The notes beneath the pieces are model-generated. The model was not told the DNA's origin and did no database searches. It saw nothing but the letters and a program-made list of their open reading frames with translations. 64,000 bases of DNA. Origin: Prorocentrum cordatum (taxonomy: Eukaryota > Sar > Dinophyceae > Prorocentrales > Prorocentraceae). Within the stretch, counting starts at the first letter, position 1; each line of letters starts with the position of its first letter. The translations under genes were made by a program, and so were the position numbers. The stretch is taken from NCBI GenBank assembly GCA_963575745.1, contig CAUYUJ010017793.1:712023-776022 (forward strand), written 5' to 3'. This document shows positions 23,560-34,552 of this stretch, piece after piece.

Positions 23560-23997
23560 AGCTAAAGGTAAGCTAAAGCTAAGCCACAGCTAAGCTAAAG
23601 CTAAGCTAAAGCTAAGCTAAAGCTAAGCTAAAGCTAAGCTAAAGCTAAGCCAAAGCTAAGCTAAAGCTGAGCAACAGCTAAACTAAAGCTAAGTTACAGC
23701 TAAGCTAAAGCTAAGCTAAAGCTAAGCTAAAGCTAAGCTAAAGCTCAGCTAAAGCTAAGCTAAAGCTAAGCTAAAGCTAAGCTAAAGCTAAGCTAAAGCT
23801 AAGCTACAGCTAAGCTCAAGCTAAGCTAAAGCTAGGCTAAAGCTAAGCTAAAGCTAAGCTAAACGCTAAGCGAAAAGCTAAGCGAAACGCTAAGCGAAAC
23901 GCTAAGCGAAAAGCTAAGCGAAACGCTAAGCGAAACGCTAAGCTAAAGCTAAGCTAAAGCTAAGCTAAAGCTAAAGCTAAAGCTAAAGCTAAAGCTC
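23560..23997. repeat. GCTAAGCTAAA array
   Basis: An 11-12 bp unit is tandemly repeated. A central block at 23863-23945 has switched to GCTAAGCGAAA(C), a concerted variant, before returning to the parent unit. It is not a telomere repeat. Confidence 0.9.
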
Positions 23998-24055
23998 CCA
24001 GGGGACTGGGGGGAACCGCTCCCAGGGTACTGGGGGAACCGCCCGGGGCGTGTTC
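23998..24055. repeat. Two-copy tandem repeat
   Basis: CTCCCAGGGGACTGGGGG and CTCCCAGGGTACTGGGGG, each followed by AACCG. CCCAG/CTGGG can pair within each copy. Confidence 0.7.
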
Positions 24056-24119
24056 CACTGCCCGGCCCCTTTAAGCTAAGAGAGTAAGAACCCTTCTAGG
24101 CAGAGCCTAGGTCGGGAAT

Positions 24120-24830
24120 CAAAATAAATGTGGGCGTCGGGGCGCTTGAGGGGCTCCTGAGGCGTAGAAAACGAAGACAGGAAGCGCAAAGAGAGGCCAA
24201 AGACGCTCCAAGAGGGTCCCCAGACGCCCAAAAGACGCTCCAAGACGCCCAGGGTGGCCCCAGACGGTTTCATAGATTTCGAAGACCTCCCAAGAAGTCT
24301 CTACGAGGCCTCTCCAGAGAGGCCCAAGAAAAGCCCAATAGAGAAAAATCATTAGTACCACTATTGTCGAATGGTGTACGGCCCCATCCCGCCGCCGTGC
24401 TTGGGTTGTATGTTAGAAACCTCGAAGATGTGCGTAGGAAGATCGTAAGAAGCCTGTCGAAAGCCTCTGCGAGGCAGTTTTGAAGCCTCTTGATGACTGT
24501 TTCGGGGCCTCTTGGGGCGTCTTGTGGGCCTCCTGGAGGCCTCGTAGGGCCTCTTGGGGGCCTCGTGGGGGCCTCGTGGGGTCTCTTGGGGGCGTCATGG
24601 GACCTCCTGGGCGGCGTCTTGGGGCGGAACGCTCGAATTGTAGGTTCGTGTTCCCCTCTCTTGGGCCCCTCTTGTGGCAGTCGTGGGGCCGTCTTGGACG
24701 CCTGTTGCGCCGTTTTGGAGCCGTCTTCGCAGGTCTTGGGACCCTTGTGAGGGCCTCTTGGGCCGCCTTGGAGCGGTCTTAGGCACCTCTGGGCATGTCT
24801 TGGAAAGTGGAAAACTTGAAACGACGATGA
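24120..24830. repeat. CCCAAGA-type minisatellite, copy B (inverted)
   Basis: In the right-hand part (from about 24480) the repeat reads CTTGGGGGCCTC on the plus strand, opposite to copy A. The island GCTCGAATTGTAGGTTCGTG near 24632 matches the reverse complement of the island near 18105-18130 of copy A. The left part (24160-24290) reads CCAAGAC in the plus sense, so orientation changes within the block. Confidence 0.75.
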
Positions 24831-25200
24831 CGTGGAATAGATCGACAAACAAAATGTGAGTCAATGATGTTTGCACCGTGGGGTCCTCTTGAGAATCCTC
24901 TTTGGGGCCTCTTGGGGTGATCCCAGCGCGCTCCAGGGGGTCCGGAGCTGGGCTGCCCTGGGAGCCACCATCCTCACATATAGAACATATATATGTACAT
25001 ATATACAAGTGGCACGTGTGTGCCCAGGCTCATACAAAAAACTGAAGGGGCGTTTGAAGCAGGAGTGAAATGCAACATCGAAGTCGCACTCGAGCGCAAG
25101 TGGGGTTGCCACACCTTGCGATGTGTGTACCAGGGCCCCCCAGGAAGCCTCAGGAGGCCCGACTTGGATACCAGAAGAGGCTCCAGGAGGCCCCAGGATT
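24831..25200. other. Spacer, nothing recognised
   Basis: Includes a short ATATATGTACATATAT stretch near 24990 and no gene. Confidence 0.4.
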
Positions 25201-25345
25201 GTGAGTGTTGTGCGTGTGTGTGTGTGTGTGTGTGTGATGTATGCTTTGTGTGGTGCGTGCTTTTTGTGTGTTGTAGGTGTGTGTGTGTGTGTTATGTTTG
25301 TCTAGCGTGTGATGTGTTGGGCGTGATTTGTGTCTCTGTGTGCAT
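25201..25345. repeat. GT-rich microsatellite
   Basis: Two GT runs (25208-25235 and 25275-25293) lie in imperfect GT-rich sequence. Confidence 0.85.
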
Positions 25346-25349
25346 GTAG

Positions 25350-25610
25350 TTCTGAAGCCCCAGGAGGCCCCAGGAGGCCCCAGGCGGCCTCAGGAGGCCC
25401 CAGGAGACCCCAGGAGGCTTCAGGAGGCCCCAAGAGGCTCCAGGAGGCCGCAGGAGGCCCCAGGAGGCCCCAGGAGGTTTCAGGACACCCCCAGGAGGCT
25501 CCGAGGCGGGGTCTGGGGTGCCAGAAGGTTCAGAAAGCCCCAGGAGGCCCCAGGAGGTTCCAGGAGGCCCCCAGGAGGCTCCGAGGCGGGGTCTGGGGCT
25601 CGATTTTGGG
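25350..25610. repeat. CAGGAGGCCC minisatellite
   Basis: A 10-bp unit in tandem. A longer segment beginning CCCCCAGGAGGCTCCGAGGC occurs twice (about 25489 and 25568), so the array also has a higher-order duplicate. Confidence 0.9.
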
Positions 25611-25866
25611 AGGATTTTTCAAGCGAAACCGCCATTCCCTGAGAATCGGGGTCACAATTATTGAAATTACCGTGTGTGTTTGAAGGTTTTATGTTAAAAT
25701 GTTGAAATTCCCATGTGTTTTTGGACCCTGACATCACGATCTGCGTGAGGGGTGCCACCGAATTTCAGAATTTCGAGGATGTCCCGAGCGAAACGCCCAG
25801 AAAAATCGCGGACGCGTGCGCATTAATCGCCTCTGAGCTCTACTCCCTCGGAGAGGTGCGTATGAG

Positions 25867-25872
25867 AATATA

Positions 25873-25913
<41 letters not shown>

Positions 25914-25924
25914 GTAGATATATG

Positions 25925-25957
<33 letters not shown>

Positions 25958-25968
25958 GTACACAAACG
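25867..25968. repeat. TA microsatellite
   Basis: TA runs with TGTGTAGATATATG interruptions. Confidence 0.9.
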
Positions 25969-26099
25969 TATACACACATCTGGTCCCCCCCCCCTCACCC
26001 CACCACACAGGGACCTACCTCATCCTCCCTTTTTTCTCGATCGCTTTGATATTATAGAGTATGTATAATAACATCGTATCATTGATTCCTTTCCTCCTT

Positions 26100-26245
26100 G
26101 TTTCTCTCTCTCTCTCTCTCTCTTTCCCTCTCTCTCTCCTCTCTCTCTCTCTCTCGTTTTCTCTCTCTATATATATATATATACATATATCGCTCTCTCT
26201 CTCTCTCGATCTGTATATATTATATCAAAAGAGAGGTAGAGAGAG
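26100..26245. repeat. TC microsatellite with TA core
   Basis: CTCTCT runs on both sides of a short TATATATA core. Confidence 0.85.
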
Positions 26246-26404
26246 ATGCATATATCGCTGTCTCTCTTTCTTCCAAACTGTTGCGATTACATTATGCTCT
26301 TGCTTGAGAAGGCTTCCATCAGAGGAAGAAAAGGAGCAGGAGAAGGAGCGGAGGAGAAGGAGGACGAGCAGGACGAAAGGGAAGGAAGGAGGTGGACGAC
26401 TCTG

Positions 26405-26760
26405 TGTAGAGGAGGCTCCCGCATGAGAAATCCAAAAAAACTCACAAAAACTCACTAGGGAGGAGGCTCCCACCTGAGACATCCCATACAAAAACCAACC
26501 AGGAGGAGGCTCCCGCCTGAAAAGTCCCAAAACAACTCGCTTAGGAGGAGGCCCCCGTCGTCCCCCAAAACAAGAAAAAACAGGAGGCTCCCGCCTGAGA
26601 GATGCCCCAACAAAAACAAACACGAATAGAATAAGGCTGCCGCCTGAGAGGTCAAAAAAAGGCGAAGAGAAAGAGGCTCCCGCATGAGAGGTCCCAAACA
26701 ACTGAATCAAATGGAGGCTCCCTCCTGAAAGGTCCCCCAAAAACCCGGGAGGAAGGCCTC
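26405..26760. repeat. GAGGCTCCCGCC repeat, forward array
   Basis: About eight units of 35-50 bp share GGAGGCTCCCGCCTGAGAGG followed by TCC and a variable A-rich spacer. The reverse-complement array lies at 26935-27240. Confidence 0.8.
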
Positions 26761-26934
26761 TCATTACTGAATGTGTCCAAAAACCCGACAACACCCAAAT
26801 CTCTAGAGGAGCATGCGGCACTTGCCAAGAAGACTGGGCAGCAGTGTCGGTATTCCTCTGGAGCTTTGGGCGTGTTGGGTTTTTCAAGACAGTTGCAAGG
26901 ATGCGAGACCTTCCTCTTAGGTTTCGTTTGGTTG

Positions 26935-27240
26935 TTCTTAAAACCTCTCAGGCGGGAGCCTCCATTTGACTCGGGTTTTGGGGGACCTGTCATGCGGGAG
27001 ACTCCTCCTCCTCCTCCTCGCGTGTTTCTGGACCTCTCAGAAGGCGCCTCTTCCTTTTCATGTTTTTTGTTGGAGGACTTCTCGGGCGGGAGCCACTTCC
27101 TCTTCTCATGTTTGGGGGTACCTCTCAGGCGGGAGCCTCCTCGACAGCGAGATTGTATGGGACCTCTCAGGCGAAAGCCTCCTGCTGTGCAAGTTTGTTT
27201 ATTTCTGAACCCTCGCAAGCGGGAGCCTCCTTCCCATAGG
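26935..27240. repeat. GAGGCTCCCGCC repeat, inverted array
   Basis: About seven units read CCTCTCAGGCGGGAGCCTCC, the exact reverse complement of the forward array consensus, with T-rich spacers mirroring the A-rich ones. A minus frame (26652-27275) reads repeated GGSRLRG through it, most likely only because of the repeat. Confidence 0.8.
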
Positions 27241-27299
27241 ATTCGTTTAGGAAACGGCTTCGGGGAGCTTCTCAATCGACAGCCCCATCACCTGACGGA

Positions 27300-27715
27300 G
27301 GATCAGGAAGAGGCCACGGCGGGAGGAAGCATGCAGACGATGAAAAAATGGTAGTGACGATGATGAGCATGAGCATGATGCTGGTGCGGGTCATGATAAT
27401 GGTGTGCATGATGCTGGCGAGACGGAGGTATGTGGAGGATTGCGATGAGTTTGCGGAAGAGCGCGAGTGTGATGATGCAGAGAATGGCTGTGATATCGCC
27501 GACCGGATGTGGACGAATATACGGATCGCAATGGCAGTTATGATCATGATGGCTGTGGTGATAATAATGTTCATGCTTGTGCTGTTGATGGCGCCGATGT
27601 TGAAGATGAGGGCGAGCGGAGGGGGGAGGGTCGGAGGGACACGGAGCTGGTCGAAACAAAAAAAATGAAACCGAACAGGAAGATCCAGTCAGGCCCGACA
27701 ACCAAATCGAAGTAG
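27300..27715. repeat. Inverted duplicated segment, arm 1
   Basis: Reverse-complement similarity to 28925-29290. Read in the minus direction both arms encode RIFxHIRSAxSQ, then SxANSSQSS or SxAKSSYSS. Arm 1 itself is GAT/ATG-rich. Whether it was ever coding is not clear. Confidence 0.6.
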
Positions 27716-28230
27716 AATCCACTTGAGTTCCTGTTGAAACCGAATTAGGATACAGTTGGAATTGAGCAGGACCCGGATCGAACTGATTCAAATTTGATTC
27801 CCATTGGAATCAAGTATTAGCAGATTGGAATTGTGTTCCAATGAACTTGAACAGATCCCAGATCTAGCTGCTTCCAAGTAGATTACGATTGTAATAAATT
27901 TTAAGTCGAATTAGAATCGGGCAGATCCCATATCCAGCTGATTCCGATTGGATTAGTTCTATTGGTACATAATTTGGATATAGTTTCGACCCTTTCGCCC
28001 TCCCATGATCAAGTAGAGAAAACAGACAGACAGCGTCCGATAACTAGTGCTTCCGAGCTGCTCGCGCTGACGGCGACGCCAACGAAAGATCGATGATCAA
28101 GATGTGAAAAAAAAACGAAGAAGATGAAGAAGACGACGGGTAGAAGAATCTGTAGTGTGGGGACAAGCAAATCTGGTAGCAACCACACACATGATCATAC
28201 TCTGCGTTTCACTGTTATGCAGTTCCCATC
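27715..28230. other. Dispersed GGAATC-type repeats, no gene
   Basis: Up to about 27985, degenerate words such as GATTCCCATTGGAATCAAGT and CAGCTGATTCCGATTGGATT recur. Related words fill 29290-29530. From there to 28230 nothing is recognised. Confidence 0.5.
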
Positions 28231-28281
28231 ATGTTTCTGCAAAAATATGATCTAAACATATCGATGTACATATATAAATGT

Positions 28282-28318
<37 letters not shown>

Positions 28319-28514
28319 CATGTATCTTCCCGTGTCCCGGTCCTGCTTCTCCTAGCACAAGTCGTCCTTCATACTATCCGATTCCCCCCCTTGCTCCGTC
28401 AAACACAACTCGTCTTTATGAGTATCCGATCCCTCAAACTTTCCTCCGTCTCCTCCTTCTCCGTTCCTCATCCTCCTTGCCTTTCTTCTCCTTGTTTCAA
28501 AACCAAGAGCCATA

Positions 28515-28850
28515 ATACACCGTGATTGGTGCCCTCGGTGCCACGAAACGCTGTAGATGTACTGCGTCTTGCATGTTGGGTCTGGGAAGCAACGAAACAC
28601 TATGTATGCTTGGTTTTTTCTTTGGTCTTCTGGAGATCAAGTGCTCCCCGCGGCCTCCCCCCGAACAACTAATCCTTCTCCCCCTTCCGCTTCCCACCCC
28701 CCTTCCCCTTTCCTTTTCTCCTCCATGCTGCAAAAACAGAAAACAATGATACATAGTGGTTGGCGCCCTTGGCGCTACGAAATGTTTGGTGCTGTGTTGT
28801 AACTTGGTCTGGGACGTTTTTGCTATTTTTGTGGGGGGGGGTCTGGAGGC
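28515..28850. repeat. Two-copy tandem duplication, about 240 bp apart
   Basis: GTGATTGGTGCCCTCGGTGC at 28521 recurs as GTGGTTGGCGCCCTTGGCGC at 28757. Both copies are followed by ACGAAAYG, and GGTCTGGGA lies further on in each. Confidence 0.65.
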
Positions 28851-28924
28851 TCCTGAAGAAAAGAGGATGTGGTGTTGGGGGGGGAGGGGAGCACTTGAGT
28901 TTACAAAAACCCACACAAAAACCA

Positions 28925-29211
28925 AAAAAAACGGCTCCTTCTCCCTCCGCCCCTCCTCCCTCCGCTCGCCCTCACACTCAACATCGGCGCTGAACTTCAT
29001 CACCACAACCGTCATGCTCATAATTGTCACTGCGATCCGCATTTTCATCCACATCCGATCGGCATTATCACAAACCTTCGATGCCTCATCACAACCGGTC
29101 TCTTCCGCAAAGTCATCGTACTCCTCACCGGGACCTCCTTCTCGCCAACATCATGCACACCATCCTCGCAACCCGCATCATCAACGCAACCATAATAATC
29201 ATCACCATCAA

Positions 29212-29275
<64 letters not shown>

Positions 29276-29290
29276 GTCATCATCATATGA
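28925..29290. repeat. Inverted duplicated segment, arm 2, with CAT array
   Basis: Counterpart of 27300-27715 in the opposite orientation. It ends in a pure CAT run at about 29210-29285. Confidence 0.6.
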
Positions 29291-29530
29291 ATCCACTTGA
29301 AATCAGCTCGAACTTGTATTTTCCGAAGTCCAATTTCGAGCTAGATCTCAATAGGAATACACTTGGAATCAGCTGGATCTGGGACGTGTTCCACTCCAAT
29401 TGAAATCTCATTCGATTCCAACAGAAATCAAAGTTGGATCAGTTTGATCCGGGATCTGCTCAATTGCAATGAAATCCCTAGTATATTCCAATAAGACTCA
29501 AATTGGAATCAGCTGTATCTGGGAACCCTG
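29290..29530. repeat. GGAATC-type degenerate repeats
   Basis: ACTTGGAATCAGCTGGATCT and AATTGGAATCAGCTGTATCT lie about 145 bp apart, with further half-copies between. Confidence 0.55.
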
Positions 29531-30354
29531 TTCGGGTACACTCGGACATTTCAGCAGCGGGGAGCTTCCAGCGCGACAACACAAAACAAGTAGGTCCCTG
29601 AGGGGATAGCATACATATATATATATATATATACATAGATACACAAGCATACACACATACATGCGTATAAACAGACACATACATAGACGACTGGCGATTC
29701 GCTGCTCTTCCTTCTCCCTGCTGGCGATTCTCTGGTCTTCCTTCTCCGTCCTGTCTTGACTCCTGCCCCTCCCCAACCAACGCGCGCGTCGCACCCCTGC
29801 CGCCCGCCCGTCCGAACAGGAAGCTCAGCATGGACCGGAAGTCTGCGGACCGGCTTTTTCGGTCGGACGAGGGAGGAGAGGCGGCGGCTCGCCATCGGAC
29901 GATTCTCGGTCAGCGCGAGTGTAGAAAATATGTAGTCGCATGCGTGCTATGCCTGGATGTGTAAATCCTCCGGCACTCACAGCTATGTGTTTTGTGATTC
30001 CCCGGCCAAAACAGGCCCTGCCCCCCGAAGTCAGCCCCAATACAACCAGAGGGGGCCCTGTGACACACAAATAGATACACACAAATAGAAGGATTCCCCC
30101 TATTTCCTATATTTTCTGGGTTTTTGTCTTCCCCCCCACTTCCCATATTTTCCCATACTTTCTGGGGAATCGTCGATTGATTGTGTCTATGTGTCCTTCT
30201 CCCTCCTGGCTATACAAATCCAGAGGGGGAGCAGGATGACACTGCAGGACGGGGAGCAGGACGCCCGCCCCCAGGAGCCGACGACTCGACCGCGACCGCG
30301 CCGGTGGGCCGGCAAGGGGGGCGGGGGCGAAGCTATGAGAGGGGGGAGAGGAGA
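29531..30354. other. Spacer, no gene recognised
   Basis: Contains a short TA run (29613-29632) and a duplicated GACTGGCGATTCGCTGCTCT / GCTGGCGATTCTCTGGTCT pair near 29690-29730. No domains were seen. Confidence 0.4.
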
Positions 30355-30735
30355 GACCTCCAACTCCTCCTCCTCTTCCTCCTCCTCCTCCTCTTCCTCC
30401 TCCTCCTCCTATTCCTCCTCCTCCTCCTCCTCCTCCTCCTCCTCCTCCTCCTCCTCCTCCTCCTCCTCCTCCTCCTCCTCCTCCTCTGTTTCTGTTTTCC
30501 AGTGCGGCCATGGTCAGTGACCCATGGCAGCCCGCAGAGATCCGCCCCTCCAGTGGAGGATGACAACATATTTAATCATTCCAGAGCTGAATTGTCTGGG
30601 CGTCGATTCGGGCCCTTCCGAATTTTGCCTAGTCTCTCGCTCCTCCTCCTCCTCCTCCTCCTCCTCCTCCCCCTCCTTCTCCTCCTCCTCCTCCTCCTCC
30701 TCCTCCTCCTCCTCCTCGTCCTCTTCCTCCTTCTC
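30355..30735. repeat. TCC arrays
   Basis: Two TCC blocks (30360-30487 and 30640-30735) are separated by about 150 bp of unique sequence. Confidence 0.9.
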
Positions 30736-31185
30736 CCCGTTTTGCTTCCCGCCCCCGAATGAGGTTCCCCACTCCTCTTCCTCCTCCCCGAGAGGTAGAA
30801 TTCGGGGACGAGGAGGCCTAAGGGGATGAGCAGGGGAGGTGGAGAAGAGTGAGGGAGGCGAGGACGGGAGACGAGGAAGGGAGGAGTCACAGGGGAGAGG
30901 GCAACGCGGGAACAGAAGAGGAGATGAGGCCGAAGGGGAGGAAGCGGAGGGAGAGAGAAGGGGAAGAAGGGAGAGAAGGTCAAGGGGAAGGAAGAGATGT
31001 GGGGTCCAAATTGGGAGGGTGCTGCGACACATCCCGTGATCTGGGTGCCTTTGGGTAAGCAACCAATATTCATGCTCCTCTATCTCCGCCTCCCCATCAT
31101 TATCCATCACAACACCCTCAATCTCCTCTCCCTGGTCCTTCTTCCGAACAACTCATGCTCCCGATCCCCATCCTCATTCGCTTAT
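30736..31185. other. Purine-rich spacer, no gene
   Basis: 30830-31000 is GGGAGAGG-rich on the plus strand, and nothing else is recognised. Confidence 0.4.
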
Positions 31186-31432
31186 CATCACCATAACTGT
31201 CCTCCTCCTCATCATCATCGTTCTCTTCATCCCCTTCATCATATTACGTTTCCTCCTCCTCTTCGTTCGTGTCCTCCTCTTCCTCCTCCTCCTCCTCCTC
31301 ATCCTCATCCTCATCATCAGCATCATCAGCAGCATCAGCATCATCATCCTCATCATCCTCATCATCGTCGTAATCATCAGCATCAGAAGCATCGTGATCA
31401 TCAGCATCATCATCATCATCATCACCACCACC

Positions 31433-31477
<45 letters not shown>

Positions 31478-31575
31478 AGCAGCATCATCAGCAGCAGCAG
31501 CATCATCATCATCATCATCATCATCAGCATCATCATCAGCATCATCAGCATCATCAGCATCATCAGCATCATCAG

Positions 31576-31663
<88 letters not shown>
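31186..31663. repeat. ATC triplet array
   Basis: TCC triplets turn into CAT/CAG triplets. The last about 100 bp (31565-31663) are pure CAT. Confidence 0.95.
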
Positions 31664-31665
<2 letters not shown>

Positions 31666-32915
31666 GGTTATCCGATTGATCTCCCAACTCCATCCCACCC
31701 AAACACGCGACTACCCCCCGGGGCACAAAAAGAACAGCGGAGGCAGTGGACACGGCCCACCCGAAAGACCGGCAACAGTAGCGCAACGGCATCAAAGCTC
31801 AGTGGCGCCGAAACGACTGGGTCAAAAACCAACTGAGCACGCAAGGAAACAGGAAATTCGTGTTCCCTCCATCCTGCAGGAGAACCACGGGAAACTCGAG
31901 AAACGAGGGGCCAGAAGCAGGAGGCGAAGCGAAGAGAGGAAACAGAAAGAAGTGCGAGGCCCACGAGGGATGAAATCGGGATGGGCTGATCTTGTTATGA
32001 CGATGGTGGCGAATGCATTCGCGGGGATGGAGGGGGTAAAGGGGGAGGAGGGAAGGGGAGGGGGAGAGGGGGAGTCGTCACAGGACGATGAAGGCAGATA
32101 GAACTACTAGGAGCAGCAGCAGCACAAGCGACAGTAAGGCAACACGAGGTCAGAACAGGATGTGGATGACGACGGTGATGGTGGTGCAGATAGCCACAAG
32201 CGATGAAGACTGAAAGCAATCAGAGGAGGCACCTTGCCACACCTCGCATCTGGAATAGCCATCGCCAGGTGGACAGCAATTGCTGTAGACTCTCTTGTTG
32301 CAGCCTCGGGCGAGGACGTCGCGGCATGTTTGCTCTGTCTTGTGTCTGCGCAGCGTTCAGGTCGAGCCGCTGTGTGACCTCTTCGCGCAACGACGCTACA
32401 CGTACCTGTCAACGAGCGGTTCGGGAAAGGAGGAGAGAGGAGCAGGAGGAGGAGGAGAGAAGGGCAGGACGAGGGGGAGCAGAAGAAAGAATGAGGGGGG
32501 GAAGGGGAGGAGAAGCAGGCTGGATACAGTCCGAGCAGGAGGCGGAGGGAGGAGATGAAGGAGGTGTGACAGCAGAAGGGTGGGGTCGGACCTAGCTCGT
32601 GGAGCTCTGGCATCGACCCTATGTCAAAGCGGTGAGGAACGGCAGGCGGTGGGAAGAGCAGCGGCGACAGCGGGAGCAGGAGCCCGAGGAAGAATTGCCC
32701 TGTCGCCAGTGCCCAGGTGGAATTTCGCCATCCACATGGGCACCCAGAAAAGCCTCCCGCATGGCTTCATCCCCCGCGGTGCTCTTTTGTCTCATCGGCG
32801 TACGACCATTATCATCAGAAGCATGCTCCTCCTCCGCATCCACCTCCTCAGCATCTTTCCGACTCATATCCTCTCCCCTCTCCCCCATCTCCCCCTCCAG
32901 TCATTGAAGTTGCGC
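31664..32915. other. No gene recognised
   Basis: Plus frames such as 31394-32101 (non-repeat part) and 32580-33053 are open but show no domain. 32030-32080 and 32430-32520 are purine-rich. I call no gene. Confidence 0.4.
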
Positions 32916-33290
32916 AGCTGGCAGCTCCAAGGCTGGACGAGGTCTCGTCCTGACCGGTGCAGGACACCACTCCACTGGACCTCCCAGGAGCCAACGAGAG
33001 TGGCGACAGCTGCGCAGGTGGCAGCACCCAGGCTTGGCGAGGCCTCGGCATGATCTGCGTCAGAGAGAAGCCGATCGGCTGGACCCCACGGGCGCCCGCG
33101 AGAATGGCGACAGCTGCACGGCTGCCAGCCCGCGAGGAGCGCGAGGCCCCGTCTGGACTCCCGCGTAAGACACCGCTCCGCTGGGCAGAGCCCAGGAGCC
33201 CACGAAAGCGGCGGCAGCTGCGCCGTGCCAGCCCCCAGGGAGGGCAGGGCCTCATCCTACGTGCCCCCCGCAAAACATCACTCGAGCAGG
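32916..33290. repeat. Tandem repeat of about 90-115 bp, four degenerate copies
   Basis: Each copy opens with a GCGCAGCTGGCAG / GCGACAGCTGCGCAGG-like word (near 32916, 33001, 33106 and 33211). The copies are 85-105 bp apart and share GGCGAGGCC, GACACCGCTCCGCTGG and CCCAGGAGCC words. Confidence 0.6.
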
Positions 33291-33915
33291 TCGAAGGGAG
33301 AACGGAGAGGGAGGGAGGGAGGAAGGGAGGGGGGAAGACTTCTGCAACCTCTGGTATTCCTATGGATATCGACACCCCCTCGAGTGATCGGATCGGATCG
33401 AACACGTCAACAGAAACGTCCGAAGCCACAGCGCCGTCTTGAGCAGCATAACTACCACAAGGGGGGAACAGAGGGAGGAGGGAGGACGGAGGACAGGAAG
33501 GTGGCACAGAGAAGAGAGGAGACACAGGAAAGCGAGGAGAGGCCTCGTCACCCGCAAGCCCACTACTGGCAACAGCGAGGAGAGGGGAAGAGGGAGAAGG
33601 ACAAGGACGACAAGAAGGAGGTTAAAGAAAACAGTAAGAATGACAGATCCCCAGGCCGAAAAGTGTACCTCTTTGAGTGAAACGTCCAAAAACACATGGA
33701 TCCAATCGGATCCTGTTATCGGGTGAGTCAAAGTCTCAGGAATCCTGTTTCTGCGCTTGGCAGGTCCAATCTCCAGTGTGGGAAGCCCATGGATCCATCC
33801 ATTGTGCTGAAACAGTTACAAAAGTGAAAATTTAACGAATCTCCTGGACCCAGGGGACATAGGATCCACGGTGCACTTCACGTGAAGCATAATGCTATGA
33901 TTATGCTCCGGGGCG
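33291..33915. other. Spacer, no gene recognised
   Basis: Purine-rich to about 33620. After that it holds several GGATCC words, and no coding signal is seen. Confidence 0.4.
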
Positions 33916-33957
33916 TCTTCCTCCTCCTCCTTCTCATCCTCCTCCTCCTCCTCCTCC

Positions 33958-33989
<32 letters not shown>

Positions 33990-34000
33990 CTCCTCCGCAT

Positions 34001-34077
<77 letters not shown>

Positions 34078-34078
34078 G

Positions 34079-34122
<44 letters not shown>

Positions 34123-34249
34123 ACATCATCATCATCATCAGCAGCAGCAGCACCATAATCAGTAGCATCATAATCATGATAACCATCATCAGCAGCAGCA
34201 TCATCATCGTCATAAGCATCATCATCAGCGTCATCATCATCATCATCAG

Positions 34250-34284
<35 letters not shown>

Positions 34285-34552
34285 TCATCGTCGTCGTCAT
34301 TATCAGCACTACCACCATCACCACAACCATCATCATCAGCAGCATCATAATCAGCATCATCAGCATCACCATCATCAGCAGCATCATCATGTTCACATCA
34401 TGTTCGTCATCATCAACATCATTATCATCATCATCGGAATCATCAGCATCAGCATCAGCATCATCAGCATCATCATCATGGTCATCGTCGTCTTCATCGT
34501 CATCATTATCGTCGTCATCATCATCCTCATCATCACCATCGTCAGCACCAGC
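33916..34552. repeat. TCC then ATC triplet arrays
   Basis: TCC triplets (33916-33996) pass abruptly into CAT triplets, then mixed CAT/CAG/CGT triplets to about 34550. Confidence 0.95.

Noticed and set aside
23560-23997. Telomere-like repeat
   Set aside because: GCTAAGCTAAA does not match TTTAGGG-type telomere units and is internal.
26652-27275. Minus-strand protein with repeated GGSRLRG
   Set aside because: The protein repeat follows the DNA repeat exactly. Unit lengths vary out of multiples of three, and it spans unique sequence without a domain.
29045-34396. Poly-Asp, poly-Met, poly-His and poly-Ser proteins
   Set aside because: Each coincides with ATC or TCC triplet arrays on one strand or the other.
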